DNA of 56,609 nt from CAZNKU01 sp045545235 (GTDB lineage Bacteria > Bacillota > Clostridia > Monoglobales > Firm-18), in assembly GCA_045545235.1 (NCBI GenBank), contig JAZQAN010000015.1, positions 1 through 56,609 on the forward strand, in the 5' to 3' direction. Of the stretch, positions 15,920 through 25,462 are shown piece after piece. The notes below the pieces were generated by a model. The model had not been told where the DNA came from, made no database searches, and saw only the letters and a list, made by a program, of their open reading frames with translations. The position numbers and the translations under genes were made by a program. The stretch's first letter is position 1, and each line of letters begins with the position of its first letter.

Positions 15920-17095
15920 ATGAAAAGAATTTTGTGCTTGGTTTTGACAATGTTGTTATTGGCTTCTGTTGCACCGTCTGTTATGGCAAGTGATAACATA
16001 AAAGTAAAATTGGGTGGGGAATTAATTAAATTTGACGTACAGCCTCGCTTGATAAACAGTAGAACGATGGTTCCGCTTCGTGCAATATTTGAAGCTCTTG
16101 GAGCAAGTGTTGAGTGGGATAATGACACCCAGACTGTTACATCAACTAAAGGTGACACAACTATTAAACTGACAATTAACAACCCTACAATGTATGTTAA
16201 TGATAAAACGGTTACACTTGATAGTCCTGCTTGTTTAGTAGATGGCAGAACACTTGTACCTGTCAGGGCGATTTCGGAAGCATTTAATCTGAAAGTTGAT
16301 TGGGTTAATGAAACAAAAACAGTTAGAATAAAAAAAGAAACATCTTTGATGAGTGAATCGAGTTTTTTTGGTGTAACTTGGTCATATACTTATGATGATA
16401 ATGGACGAGAAATAGAAAGAAAAAATGTTACATATCCGGAAATATATGTGACTTCCGAATATGATGTTAATGATAATTTAATTAAAGAAAAATATAGTGC
16501 AAACGGTAGTTCAGCTACATATGAGTATGATGAAAACGGAAATTTGATTTTTGAAAAAAATTCTGATGGCTCATGGATTAAAAATGAATACAACGATAAA
16601 GGACAAAAGACTTTTTCATCAACTTCTCAGGGTACATGGCAAAAATCAACATATGATTCAGAAGGTCGCTTGATAAAAGATGAATATAGTCCTAATGAAT
16701 ATAGTGATGGTTTATGGTATGAGTATGAGTATAATGAGCAAGGTGTTTGCATAAACACAAAAAGCAAGAGCAATCCAAACGGATTTACTGTAAAATTTGA
16801 TGAACGAGGCAATGTTATTTTTAAAGAATTGCTGGATAAAGATAGTGCGTTCTTTTCGTGGTATAAATATGATTATGATATAAATAACAATCTAATCTAC
16901 GAAACATATGGATATGATGGAGATAAAGAGAATGATAATTGGAAAAAATATGAATATGATAAAAATGGTAATTTGACTTTTGAATCGGATAGTGATGGTT
17001 ATTGGAAAAAATATGAATATGACAAAAATGGTAATTTGATTTTTGAATCAGATGCTGACGGTTCATTTGTAAAGTATATAATAATGGAAATATAA
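15920..17095 (+). CDS. Secreted copper-amine-oxidase-N-domain protein with YD-like repeats
   Basis: 391 residues. A signal peptide (1-24, cleaved near VMASD) leads into two copper-amine-oxidase N-terminal-like units (about 27-136; each has the form VDGRTLVPVRAISEAFN). Such units are common in Clostridia surface proteins and do not imply oxidase activity. From about residue 150 there are degenerate repeats of about 20 residues built on YEYDKNGNLIFESDSDG, similar to RHS/YD repeats. The C-terminus breaks off inside a repeat: after KY the frame gives IIMEI, while another frame reads YNNGN, so a small deletion probably removed the last repeat. Likely cell-surface; function unknown. Confidence 0.85.
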   Translation: MKRILCLVLTMLLLASVAPSVMASDNIKVKLGGELIKFDVQPRLINSRTMVPLRAIFEALGASVEWDNDTQTVTSTKGDTTIKLTINNPTMYVNDKTVTLDSPACLVDGRTLVPVRAISEAFNLKVDWVNETKTVRIKKETSLMSESSFFGVTWSYTYDDNGREIERKNVTYPEIYVTSEYDVNDNLIKEKYSANGSSATYEYDENGNLIFEKNSDGSWIKNEYNDKGQKTFSSTSQGTWQKSTYDSEGRLIKDEYSPNEYSDGLWYEYEYNEQGVCINTKSKSNPNGFTVKFDERGNVIFKELLDKDSAFFSWYKYDYDINNNLIYETYGYDGDKENDNWKKYEYDKNGNLTFESDSDGYWKKYEYDKNGNLIFESDADGSFVKYIIMEI

Positions 17096-17100
17096 TAATT

Positions 17101-17126
17101 CGGAGTGGCTTACAAAAGCCGCTCCG
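17101..17126 (+). terminator. Terminator of secreted repeat protein gene
   Basis: An 11-bp stem (17101-17111 with 17116-17126; CGGAGTGGCTT / AAGCCGCTCCG, one G-T pair) followed by TTTTT, 5 bases after the stop codon. Confidence 0.92.
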
Positions 17127-17155
17127 TTTTTCTGTCTGTTCGTAAAGGTATACTT

Positions 17156-18088
17156 TTACACAAAATCCGCACTATCTGATTCAAAACTCTTGCCTGCAAG
17201 GTAGCCTAAACATTGATATTCAAGTTCTTTTTCAAACACAAGCTTATATGCGTGGAGTGCCTGATGTTTTCGGGCACTTTTATTTTTATCAAGCTTTGAA
17301 TATTTTCCGTCACCTACAAGCGGATTGCCTATGTGGGCAAAGTGGGCACGAATCTGGTGTGTTTTCCCTGTAATCAAATCTACCTCCACAAGTGTATTTT
17401 GTCCAACCTGCTTTATTGTTTTATATGCAGTAATAATTTTTACTGCACCATCCTGCTTTTTATCGGTTACATATACCTTGTTTTTTACCTTGTCTTTAAA
17501 AAGGTAGGCGGTCATTGTGTCGCTTTTCTTTTTAAGTGTGCCTTCCACCAATGCAAGGTAGTATTTATGCACTTTTCTTAGTTTTATAATTTCATTCATT
17601 TCCCTTAGTGCTTCTGCATTTTTTGCCGCAATTACAATACCGCTTGTATTACGGTCTATGCGGTTGCAAAGGGACGGAACAAAGCTGTTTTCTTTTTCGG
17701 GATTATACTCACCTTTTTCAATAAGGTAGGAATACAGTTGATTTACAAGGGTGTTTACTGTGCCGTTGTCGTCGTCGTGTACCACAATGCCTGCACGTTT
17801 ATCTATTAAAATAATGTTTTCGTCCTCATAAACAACATCAAAATCTGCCTTTACTTTTGTAACAGGTGTTTTTTCTGTTTCGAAAAACTCATCATTTATG
17901 TACATTTCAAGCACATCGCCAACCTGCAATACGTCTGCCTCATTACCTCGTTTACCGTTTATCTTTATTCTCTTTTTTCTTATACTTTTGTAAATCATGG
18001 ATGTAGGCATTGCCGACTTAAAGAATTTGTGCATAAATTTATCAAGTCTTTGCCCGGCATCATTTTTTTCAACAATAATTTTTCTCAT
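17156..18088 (-). CDS. RluA-family 23S rRNA pseudouridine synthase (RluC/RluD-like)
   Basis: 310 residues. An N-terminal S4 RNA-binding domain (about 10-70) is followed by the RluA catalytic domain. The catalytic Asp145 lies in CNRIDRNTSG, and GKTHQIRAHFAHIGNPLVGD forms the conserved C-terminal motif. It isomerises specific uridines in 23S rRNA; the target positions cannot be read here. A second, smaller family member lies at 40834-41697. Divergent from the PBP2-like gene. Confidence 0.92.
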   Translation of the reverse strand: MRKIIVEKNDAGQRLDKFMHKFFKSAMPTSMIYKSIRKKRIKINGKRGNEADVLQVGDVLEMYINDEFFETEKTPVTKVKADFDVVYEDENIILIDKRAGIVVHDDDNGTVNTLVNQLYSYLIEKGEYNPEKENSFVPSLCNRIDRNTSGIVIAAKNAEALREMNEIIKLRKVHKYYLALVEGTLKKKSDTMTAYLFKDKVKNKVYVTDKKQDGAVKIITAYKTIKQVGQNTLVEVDLITGKTHQIRAHFAHIGNPLVGDGKYSKLDKNKSARKHQALHAYKLVFEKELEYQCLGYLAGKSFESDSADFV

Positions 18089-18168
18089 AAAAATCTTCCT
18101 TATATAAATGTATATTTATTTTATCATATTTTCTGTGACTTTGACAATACTAAAAAGGGTGATTTGTT

Positions 18169-19617
18169 ATGAAAAGAATAAAAATATTGGAGTTTTGTTG
18201 TTTTTCAGTTCTGGTATTGCTTGCCTTGAGATTTTTTTATATAGGTGTTGTGAAAAATGAAGAATATACAAAGGCAGTTATGGCACAACGTGTTTCAAAG
18301 GTTGAGTTTAAAAGTCCCCGTGGAATTATTTACGACCGTAATATGATTAAAATAACCGATTCAAAAATGAAGCTTGTTGTAAAAGATGGTAAGCCATATT
18401 ATGTGGGCAAACGCAGCGGCGATATGTTCAGCCATGTAATCGGGTATATTTCGGCTGACGGTAGCGGAAGTGGTATTGAGGGTGCGTTTGATTATGTATT
18501 GTCAACGGATGAGTTATCCTCGATATCTTACCTTCGTGATATAAATAATAACAAAATATCAGATGGTTATCGTATTGATGTTAAGGAGTCTTATAGTGGT
18601 ATATCTCTTACCCTTGATTACCATATACAGAAAATAGTTGAGAATGCGATGGATGAATTTGGCATTAAAGGTGCGGCAATTGTTGTTGATGTTAAAGACG
18701 GCAGTGTTCTTGCGATGGCAAGCAGACCTGATTATGATGCGGATAACCTTGAAAAATATCTTGACGGAACAGATGGCGAACTTCTTAATAAAGCAATTTT
18801 GCAGTATAATCCGGGTTCTGTATTTAAAATTATAGTTACAGCAGCCTATCTGGAAAATCACTACAATGACGAATTTGTTTATAATTGCACAGGCAGTACG
18901 GAAATTGACGGAATAGAGTTTGTGTGTCACAAAGAAGCGGGGCACGGGCTGCAAAGTCTTGATATGGCATTTGCTAATTCCTGCAATTGTGCGTTTTACG
19001 AGCTTGGGAATATTGTGGGGATTGACGAAATACAAAAATATGCTGCGGAATTTGGTTTATGTGAAGAGGTTCTTAAAATAAACGGAATATATGAGGATTC
19101 GGGATATGTTCCGAAAAATGCAGAAGGAAGGGCGGAGCTTGCCAATATCTCTATTGGTCAGGGAGATGTTATGGCAACGCCATTGCAAATTGCTGATGTG
19201 CTTTGTACAATTTGTAACGGTGGTAACAGAAAACAACTTTCAATGATACAGGGAATTGTAGATGAAAATGGTATTTGTAACAAAATAGCAAGTGTAGATG
19301 TAGGAAGAATTATAAGTGAAACAACAGCAAGGCGTATGGTTGAACTTATGGATTTTGCAGTTTCTGAGGGTACGGGTAAAAATGCTCAGGTGGATCATTG
19401 CGGCGCAGGTGGAAAGACGGGGTCGGCAGAAACAGGCTGGGAAAAAGATGGTGAAATTATGCAACAAGGATGGTTTGCCGGGTATTTCCCTGCAAAGGAG
19501 CCACAGTATGTATGTGTTGTAATTGCAGAAAACGGTACAAGCGGAAGCTTATCTGCGTGCCCCGTATTTCAAAGGATAGGTAATGATGTCAGACAAAGTG
19601 GATACGTAGGAAATTAG
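18169..19617 (+). CDS. PBP2/SpoVD-like peptidoglycan transpeptidase
   Basis: 482 residues, shorter than the usual 550-700 of class B PBPs because the N-terminal dimerisation domain is reduced. One membrane anchor (about 8-28) precedes the RGIIYDRN motif (51-58). The transpeptidase domain has SVFK (Ser217), SCN (271-273) and KTGSA (416-420), all intact. It cross-links peptidoglycan outside the membrane, either in elongation/division or in the spore cortex; the subtype is uncertain. A rodA-like gene lies far away at 54040. Confidence 0.9.
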   Translation: MKRIKILEFCCFSVLVLLALRFFYIGVVKNEEYTKAVMAQRVSKVEFKSPRGIIYDRNMIKITDSKMKLVVKDGKPYYVGKRSGDMFSHVIGYISADGSGSGIEGAFDYVLSTDELSSISYLRDINNNKISDGYRIDVKESYSGISLTLDYHIQKIVENAMDEFGIKGAAIVVDVKDGSVLAMASRPDYDADNLEKYLDGTDGELLNKAILQYNPGSVFKIIVTAAYLENHYNDEFVYNCTGSTEIDGIEFVCHKEAGHGLQSLDMAFANSCNCAFYELGNIVGIDEIQKYAAEFGLCEEVLKINGIYEDSGYVPKNAEGRAELANISIGQGDVMATPLQIADVLCTICNGGNRKQLSMIQGIVDENGICNKIASVDVGRIISETTARRMVELMDFAVSEGTGKNAQVDHCGAGGKTGSAETGWEKDGEIMQQGWFAGYFPAKEPQYVCVVIAENGTSGSLSACPVFQRIGNDVRQSGYVGN

Positions 19618-19653
19618 TGAAAGTTAACAAAAAAACAAATAAATTCCTACGTA
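19603..19653 (+). other. Stem-loop spanning PBP stop codon
   Basis: TACGTAGGAA (19603-19612) pairs with TTCCTACGTA (19644-19653) across the TAG stop of the PBP gene and an A-rich loop. There is no T-run, so it is not a clear intrinsic terminator; it may protect or process the mRNA 3' end. Confidence 0.55.
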
Positions 19654-19670
19654 GCTGTTGAATAAAATGC

Positions 19671-19699
19671 TTGATTTTTTGTTTTTTGTATGATAAAAT
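19671..19699 (+). promoter_or_regulatory. Promoter of large SLH protein gene
   Basis: TTGATT (19671-19676), a 17-base spacer, TAAAAT (19694-19699), about 50 bases before the start and ahead of a GGGAGGG ribosome binding site. Confidence 0.75.
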
Positions 19700-19751
19700 T
19701 ATAATACTTATACAGTATTTTTAAAAATATTTTTTATGGGAGGGAATAAAT

Positions 19752-22598
19752 ATGAAAAAAATCTCTAAAATTTTAGCTGTATTGCTTACTTTGACAATGC
19801 TTTTTAGCACTGTTGGTTATGCAGCATCTTTTTCTGATGTAAATTCAGAAAACAATTTTTACGAATCTATTCAGATTCTTTCGGGTCTTGGTATAATTAA
19901 CGGTTATACCGATGGTACGTTTGGCCCTGAAAGAGACGTAACACGTGCAGAGTTTGCTACAATGCTTATGAGAGCAATGGCAAGTGCGGGTATAGGAAGT
20001 CCTGACCCTGCAGGAACACCTTTTAAAGATTTGAATGACGCAGCATGGGCTATTGGTGATGTTAAAACTGCTTATGATTTAGGTATTATAAATGGTATGA
20101 CAGCAACTACTTTTGAACCAAACAGTAAGGTTACATATGAACAGGCTCTTAAGATGATTGTTTGTGCACTTAATTATGGCGGACAGGCTGATGCTGTTTA
20201 TAAATCTGCGGTTGCTACAAATCCTAACACAAAATGGTATTATGGTTATGTGCAGACTGCAAAATCTCTTGGTCTTACTGACAATGTTGTGGTTATGCAG
20301 GAACAACCTGCAAAGCGTGCTCAGATTGCACAGATGATATACAATGCTCTTGATGTTAATATGCTTGAAAAGATTGAAGTTGCAGGCGGCGAAGCAATGT
20401 ATATGGAATCAAACCAGAACTGGTTGAAGGATAAGCTTAAGGTTACAAGAGTTCAGGGTGAACTTCTTGCAGATGAAAGCAATACAATTTCTTCTGATGG
20501 TGCTACAGCACGTCCCGGTTATGCTTTGTTATCAGATAACACAACAAACAAAAACAACACAATCCATAAGAATGGTATTTCTCTTGACGGACTTTTGGGT
20601 AAATCTGTAGAATATTACTATAAGACAGATATGGATGGTTTGAAATCTCTTGTTTTGATTTATGGCAAGGCAGGTTCAAATATTTCAATGAAGATTGATG
20701 CTGTTAACATAGATAGAATTTCAGGTAACTACGATGATGGTTATACTGTATCTTATTACGAGAATGCAACAGCAATTAAGGCAAAAACACTTAAGGTGTC
20801 AGCTAAACCTATTATCTCTTTTAACGGTGAAGTAAGAACAAATGTTTCAGTTGCTGACCTTAACATAGAATCAGGCTCTTTGGAATTTATGTCAAATGGC
20901 GGAGATTACAATAAAATTAATGTTGAAGCATTTGAAACTTATGTTGTAAAATCTGTTAACAGAACAGATAAATACATTGTTGATATGTACAGAACAGCTG
21001 GTTCAAATACTCTATACCTTGATGATGAAGATAGTAACTATATAATCAACATAAAAAATGCATCAGGTAGCTCGGTTGGTATTACAAACATATCTCAGTA
21101 TAATGTACTTACTGTAAAGAAAGGTAAGGGAAATGGCAACAGAACATCTGTTGACGTTACTGTATCAAACAAAAATGTTTCCGGTTCTATTAAGGAAATA
21201 GATGTAGATTATGTTAATATTAATGGTACAGAGTACCAGATTTCTGCATACCTTGATAAGTACAGTGGAAGTGCTCTTGATTCATTCAGAGTAGGTGATG
21301 CATGTAAGGCTTATCTTGATAAGGATGGAAAAATTGCATATATTACAAAATCAGCAAGTTCATCTTCGTTCTTTGGCTACATTTCTACTGCTTCAGCAAA
21401 GGACGATGTTGTAAGAGTTGCAATTGTTTCACAGAAAACTCCTTCAATGGGTTCACCATATGTAAACTTGGCTAAAAGGGTTAAAATTGACGGTGAAACA
21501 TACACAAACACAGATACTATCCTTGAATTGCTTAAAGGCAGTGCAGGAGAAGCTAATACAAACATCGATGGCAACAAAACAGACTATTCACAGCTTGTAA
21601 AATATACAATCAATGCTGCCGGTGAAATTACAGATATCGATACAGCTTATATCAGCGAAGATGAAGACCCGGCTGACGAAACAACACTTAAAGCGTTTGC
21701 GGTTGCAAGAAAATCCGGAAATCTTATGCAGTATAAGTCTTCAAGTTATGACTTTATAGGTGCATCAAATTCAGATAAGTTCCGTATTAACTCAAGTACA
21801 CAGGTATTCCTTGTTCCACTTGACAGAACTGAATTTGAGTCATATGGAAGAAAATCAAGCAGTTTCTTCAAAGATGGTCAGCAATATGTTGTTGAACCAT
21901 ACAATGTAACCGGTGGACTTAACATAGCGGAAGCGGTTATTGTTTATGAAACTGAAGCTACAGAAGCAAAGGTTGAGTATAATACACCTATATTCATAAT
22001 TTCTTCTATTTCACAGACAACAAATGCTGATGGCAATACAAGTGATAGAGTTGTAGGTTATCAGATATCCAGCAATGGTACTGTAACTGCGAATAAAGAA
22101 TACTACACAGCTTCAGATGGTGTGGTTTATGGTGAATACTCAGTTGGTGATGTATTGGTATTTGTAACTGATAACAAGGGTTACATTAAGGAAGATACAA
22201 TTATTCTTGCTTTGGATGCAGATAATTTTGAAGCAGGCAAAAAGGTTATAAAAGAAGGTTCTACAACACATCAGACAGAATTGTATAAAGGTTTGCTTTT
22301 GGGCGCAGATTATGATGGTGAATCAACAACAGTACAGATGTTTGATATGGAATTGGTAGATACTCCTGCAGAATGTACAGGTGAGTTGGATTATTCAGGC
22401 AGAACATCATCTTCAACTAAGTTCTTTGTATATGACCCTGAAGCTAAGGGTGCAGATAAGCTTACTCAGCAGGATGGCTTTGATTTGACATCATTGGCAT
22501 CATACAACGAAACTATTGAAACAGGTACTCCACTGGCGGCAAAACTATTCATATATGAATACTATGGTGCTGTAAGAGCAATTATAGTTGTAAAGTAA
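19752..22598 (+). CDS. S-layer homology (SLH) domain protein, candidate S-layer protein
   Basis: 948 residues. A signal peptide (1-24) is followed by three SLH domains: about 28-77 (FSDVNSENNFYESIQILSGL), 92-140 (FKDLNDAAWAIGDVKTAYDL) and 158-198. SLH trimers bind pyruvylated wall polymer. The remaining 750 residues are Ser/Thr/Asn/Asp-rich, Cys-free in what I read, and look like beta-sandwich modules with no family I recognise. A strong promoter and ribosome binding site, a tight terminator and regular codon use suggest abundant expression, so it may form the S-layer (inference). Confidence 0.85.
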   Translation: MKKISKILAVLLTLTMLFSTVGYAASFSDVNSENNFYESIQILSGLGIINGYTDGTFGPERDVTRAEFATMLMRAMASAGIGSPDPAGTPFKDLNDAAWAIGDVKTAYDLGIINGMTATTFEPNSKVTYEQALKMIVCALNYGGQADAVYKSAVATNPNTKWYYGYVQTAKSLGLTDNVVVMQEQPAKRAQIAQMIYNALDVNMLEKIEVAGGEAMYMESNQNWLKDKLKVTRVQGELLADESNTISSDGATARPGYALLSDNTTNKNNTIHKNGISLDGLLGKSVEYYYKTDMDGLKSLVLIYGKAGSNISMKIDAVNIDRISGNYDDGYTVSYYENATAIKAKTLKVSAKPIISFNGEVRTNVSVADLNIESGSLEFMSNGGDYNKINVEAFETYVVKSVNRTDKYIVDMYRTAGSNTLYLDDEDSNYIINIKNASGSSVGITNISQYNVLTVKKGKGNGNRTSVDVTVSNKNVSGSIKEIDVDYVNINGTEYQISAYLDKYSGSALDSFRVGDACKAYLDKDGKIAYITKSASSSSFFGYISTASAKDDVVRVAIVSQKTPSMGSPYVNLAKRVKIDGETYTNTDTILELLKGSAGEANTNIDGNKTDYSQLVKYTINAAGEITDIDTAYISEDEDPADETTLKAFAVARKSGNLMQYKSSSYDFIGASNSDKFRINSSTQVFLVPLDRTEFESYGRKSSSFFKDGQQYVVEPYNVTGGLNIAEAVIVYETEATEAKVEYNTPIFIISSISQTTNADGNTSDRVVGYQISSNGTVTANKEYYTASDGVVYGEYSVGDVLVFVTDNKGYIKEDTIILALDADNFEAGKKVIKEGSTTHQTELYKGLLLGADYDGESTTVQMFDMELVDTPAECTGELDYSGRTSSSTKFFVYDPEAKGADKLTQQDGFDLTSLASYNETIETGTPLAAKLFIYEYYGAVRAIIVVK

Positions 22599-22612
22599 AA
22601 TCGACTGAATAT

Positions 22613-22645
22613 AAAATCCCGCAATCTAAAAGATTGCGGGATTTT
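22613..22645. terminator. Bidirectional terminator between SLH and ThuA-like genes
   Basis: A perfect 15-bp stem AAAATCCCGCAATCT with its complement (22613-22627 and 22631-22645), 3-base loop, T-runs on both strands, between convergent genes. Confidence 0.93.
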
Positions 22646-22650
22646 TGTAA

Positions 22651-23376
22651 TTATAAGTCTGTTTTTGGATATTTAGGGCAAGGTATTTCTTCTCGAATAA
22701 CAGGTTTTGCCCATTGTACAGCATTTTTGATAATTGTCTGTATTTCAGGTATTTTATATGTGGGATTTGTTTCGTGTCCCGGCTGGAAATAGAATATTTT
22801 GCCGTAACCTCTTTGCCATGTGCAGGCACTGCGGAAAACCTCGTGACTTGTGTAAGTTCCAATCATTAATAGTTCGTCGGGTGTTGGAATGTCAAATCTT
22901 TCACCATACATTTCCTCGGCAGGCAGGTCAAAATATTCACCTATTCCTCTCATGATTGGGTGAATGGGGTTTATATTCCACAGTCTTTCCTTTTCACCGT
23001 CACGCCATTTAAGGTTACAGGTTGTTCCCATAAGCTTTTTGAAAAGTTTTGAATGGTGGGCTGAATGGAGGAATATTGCTCCCATTCCCTGCAGAATGTG
23101 ATTGTAGCACATTTCCACAACTTCATCCGGCACAAACTGGTGAAACCCATGACCCCACCATATAAGGACATCTGTATCCGCCAAAAGCTCTTCGGTAATT
23201 CCACAGTTGGGAATAAGTTCAAGGTTTTCGTCGTATTCTGTAACTGTTCTTACCAAAACTTCATCGTTTTCCAAAAACTCCTTTAGCACAGCGTGCATTC
23301 CGTTGGGATATACCTTCTTAACTTGCTCTCTTTTTTGTTCATGATTAAATTCGTTGAAAACTGTAACTTTTATCAT
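22651..23376 (-). CDS. ThuA-like domain protein
   Basis: 241 residues. ThuA family, a class-I-glutamine-amidotransferase-like fold tied to trehalose/disaccharide catabolism in rhizobia. Typical segments are DVLIWWGHGFHQFVPDEVVE near residue 90, GMGAIFLHSAHHS, and GKIFYFQPGHETNPTY near the end. The gene follows a Gfo/Idh/MocA dehydrogenase by 12 bases, a pairing common in sugar 3-keto catabolism. The enzymatic role of ThuA proteins is not fully settled. Confidence 0.88.
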   Translation of the reverse strand: MIKVTVFNEFNHEQKREQVKKVYPNGMHAVLKEFLENDEVLVRTVTEYDENLELIPNCGITEELLADTDVLIWWGHGFHQFVPDEVVEMCYNHILQGMGAIFLHSAHHSKLFKKLMGTTCNLKWRDGEKERLWNINPIHPIMRGIGEYFDLPAEEMYGERFDIPTPDELLMIGTYTSHEVFRSACTWQRGYGKIFYFQPGHETNPTYKIPEIQTIIKNAVQWAKPVIREEIPCPKYPKTDL

Positions 23377-23388
23377 AGTCTTTTCTCC

Positions 23389-24465
23389 TTATAACTGAAT
23401 TTCTCTGCCTTCTTTGGCTGATTTATATATTGCCTGCAAAATCTTAATCATATCCACACCTTGTTGCGGTTGGAAAATTGGTTTTGCTCCATTTAAAACA
23501 ACATCCGCAAAGTGCTTTAGATTTTCTTCGTGACCGCCTTTTACTGCAGCGTTGTTTATTTTAGGAAGATAGTCTACGGTTTTTCCGTATTCCTCCGTAA
23601 ATATTTTTAACATATCGTCATCACTTGACCATACAGAGCCTGCCTTTTCACCGCGAAGCTCTACAAATCTTCTTTCCTTTTCTACATTGGATGCCCATGA
23701 AAATTCAATTTGCAGACAAGCACCGTTGTCAAAACGGATAAATCCCATTGCGAGGTCTTCTACGTCAAATGTGCCGTCGGCATTTTTGTCACCGAATTTT
23801 GATTCCTTGGAATCGCTTATATCCTCCGAATTTGCAAACTTATTGTATGCACAGCCCGAAACTGCCACAGGTGTGGGACTACCCATAAGCCATATTGAAA
23901 GGTCAATCATATGTACTCCAAGGTCAATAAGCGGTCCGCCGCCTGATTGTGCCTTGGTTGTAAACCAACCGCCTCTGCCGGGGATGCCGCGACGTCTTTG
24001 CCATCCGCATCTTGCCGCATAGATGTTACCCATCTTGCCGTCATCAATGTATTTTTTTAAAAATGTTGATGTTGTAAGGAAACGGTTGTTTCTCATTACC
24101 ATAAGGATTTTGCTGTTCTTTTCTGCCGCCGCCTTCATAGCCTCTACCTTTTCGACATCTACTGCATCGGGCTTTTCACAAAATACGTGCAAGCCTTTTT
24201 CAAGTGCGTCTATTGCAATAACAGAATGCAGATAGTTAGGTGTGCAAATGTCTACTGCATCAAGACCTTCTATGTTAAGAACATCTTTATAATCTGTGTA
24301 GTATACAGGAATGCCGAATTTTTCTGCAACACTTTTTGCCCTTTCGGGAATAATGTCACATATAGCAACAATTTCTGCTTGCTCAATATTTTCGTATGCA
24401 GGAAGGTGTGCGTGCTGACAAATACCACCTGCACCTATAATGGCTATTTTCATCTTCTTTGACAT
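23389..24465 (-). CDS. Gfo/Idh/MocA-family oxidoreductase
   Basis: 358 residues. An N-terminal Rossmann domain with GAGGICQHAH (11-20), the CEKPDA motif (EKP at 97-99) and a C-terminal domain with GGGPLIDLGVHMIDLSIWLM. It oxidises or reduces a sugar or cyclitol with NAD(P). It heads a two-gene operon with the ThuA-like gene and diverges from an AraC regulator. It is clearly related to the second copy at 36676-37734, which shares the GGGPLIDLGVH and VEDLA motifs. Confidence 0.92.
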   Translation of the reverse strand: MSKKMKIAIIGAGGICQHAHLPAYENIEQAEIVAICDIIPERAKSVAEKFGIPVYYTDYKDVLNIEGLDAVDICTPNYLHSVIAIDALEKGLHVFCEKPDAVDVEKVEAMKAAAEKNSKILMVMRNNRFLTTSTFLKKYIDDGKMGNIYAARCGWQRRRGIPGRGGWFTTKAQSGGGPLIDLGVHMIDLSIWLMGSPTPVAVSGCAYNKFANSEDISDSKESKFGDKNADGTFDVEDLAMGFIRFDNGACLQIEFSWASNVEKERRFVELRGEKAGSVWSSDDDMLKIFTEEYGKTVDYLPKINNAAVKGGHEENLKHFADVVLNGAKPIFQPQQGVDMIKILQAIYKSAKEGREIQL

Positions 24466-24573
24466 AAAATCACCTCAATTTTGATTTTGTTAATTTTAAT
24501 ATAGCATTTTTAAAAATAATATGATATACTTTTAATAACAAAAAATATCGAAATTCTGATATGAGGTGATTTT

Positions 24574-25434
24574 TTGATAATTGATGAGGGTATGGCTGTA
24601 AGAAACGGAGAAAGGCTTAATATACAATGTATAATGCTTAATGGAGAAAAGGACATACTTCCTAAAATACATAAATATCATTACCATAAATATATTGAAT
24701 TTCTGTACTTTTTGGAAGGAGGATCCAATGTTCTGGTTGGTGAGGAAAAGATTTTTTGTAAAAAGGGAGAGCTTTTTATCATTTATCCAAACGAGCCTCA
24801 CACATTAGAACACCCCGAAGACAACAGATATTATGTAATAAAATTTTTGCCCGATATTTTAAATGCAACAGAGCAAAGCTTAAAAGAATTTGAATATACC
24901 TTTAACTTTAATATAGGTACACATTCAAGAGTAATTGAGGATACGGACAGAGAGCTTAAGAAGCTTTTTGATGATGCTTATGAAAGATTTACAGAAAACA
25001 AATATTCAAATGAGCTTTTTGTAAGGGCAGACCTTATAAGAATATGTGCTGAAATCGTCAGCAGATGGCACGCTAACGGGGAAACTGTATCCATAAGCAC
25101 TACAACGGGGCATGAAAATTTGCTTGCAATACAAAAGGTTATAGAAAAAACCAAGGAAACAAACGGAGCATTTAAAACGCATGAGGCTGCAAAGATGTGT
25201 AATATGAGTGACGGACACTTCTCAAGAATTTTCAACTTGGTTGTGGGTATGAATTTTATGCAGTATGTAAAAAGTGTAAAAATGGAAGAGGCAGAGCGTC
25301 TTTTGAAGTGTACAGATAAAACAATAACAGATATAGCACAGCTGCTTAGTTATGGGTCAACCAGTCATTTTATAGAGGATTTCAGAAAAGAAAAGGGAAT
25401 ATCGCCAAAGCAGTACAAGAAAAAGGGAATGTAA
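24574..25434 (+). CDS. AraC-family regulator with cupin domain
   Basis: 286 residues from a TTG at 24574 with GAGGTG upstream; the in-frame ATG at 24592 is a fallback but its GAGGG is too close. An N-terminal cupin-like sensor region (HYHKYIEFLYFLEGGSNVLV) is followed by two C-terminal AraC helix-turn-helices (about 190-285; GHFSRIFNLVVGMNFMQYV). It diverges from the Gfo/Idh-ThuA operon and is the probable sugar-responsive activator of it. Confidence 0.9.
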   Translation: MIIDEGMAVRNGERLNIQCIMLNGEKDILPKIHKYHYHKYIEFLYFLEGGSNVLVGEEKIFCKKGELFIIYPNEPHTLEHPEDNRYYVIKFLPDILNATEQSLKEFEYTFNFNIGTHSRVIEDTDRELKKLFDDAYERFTENKYSNELFVRADLIRICAEIVSRWHANGETVSISTTTGHENLLAIQKVIEKTKETNGAFKTHEAAKMCNMSDGHFSRIFNLVVGMNFMQYVKSVKMEEAERLLKCTDKTITDIAQLLSYGSTSHFIEDFRKEKGISPKQYKKKGM

Positions 25435-25459
25435 AAAACAAAGTTTTTTACATTCCCTT
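25423..25459. terminator. Terminator overlapping AraC stop codon
   Basis: A perfect 17-bp stem (25423-25439 with 25443-25459; AAGGGAATGTAAAAAAC) whose 5' arm includes the last codons and the stop of the AraC gene. It separates that gene from the convergent symporter gene. Confidence 0.9.
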
Positions 25460-25462
25460 ATA

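Noticed and set aside
19603..19653. Intrinsic terminator for the PBP2-like gene
   Set aside because: The stem is good but no T-run follows; kept only as an unassigned stem-loop.
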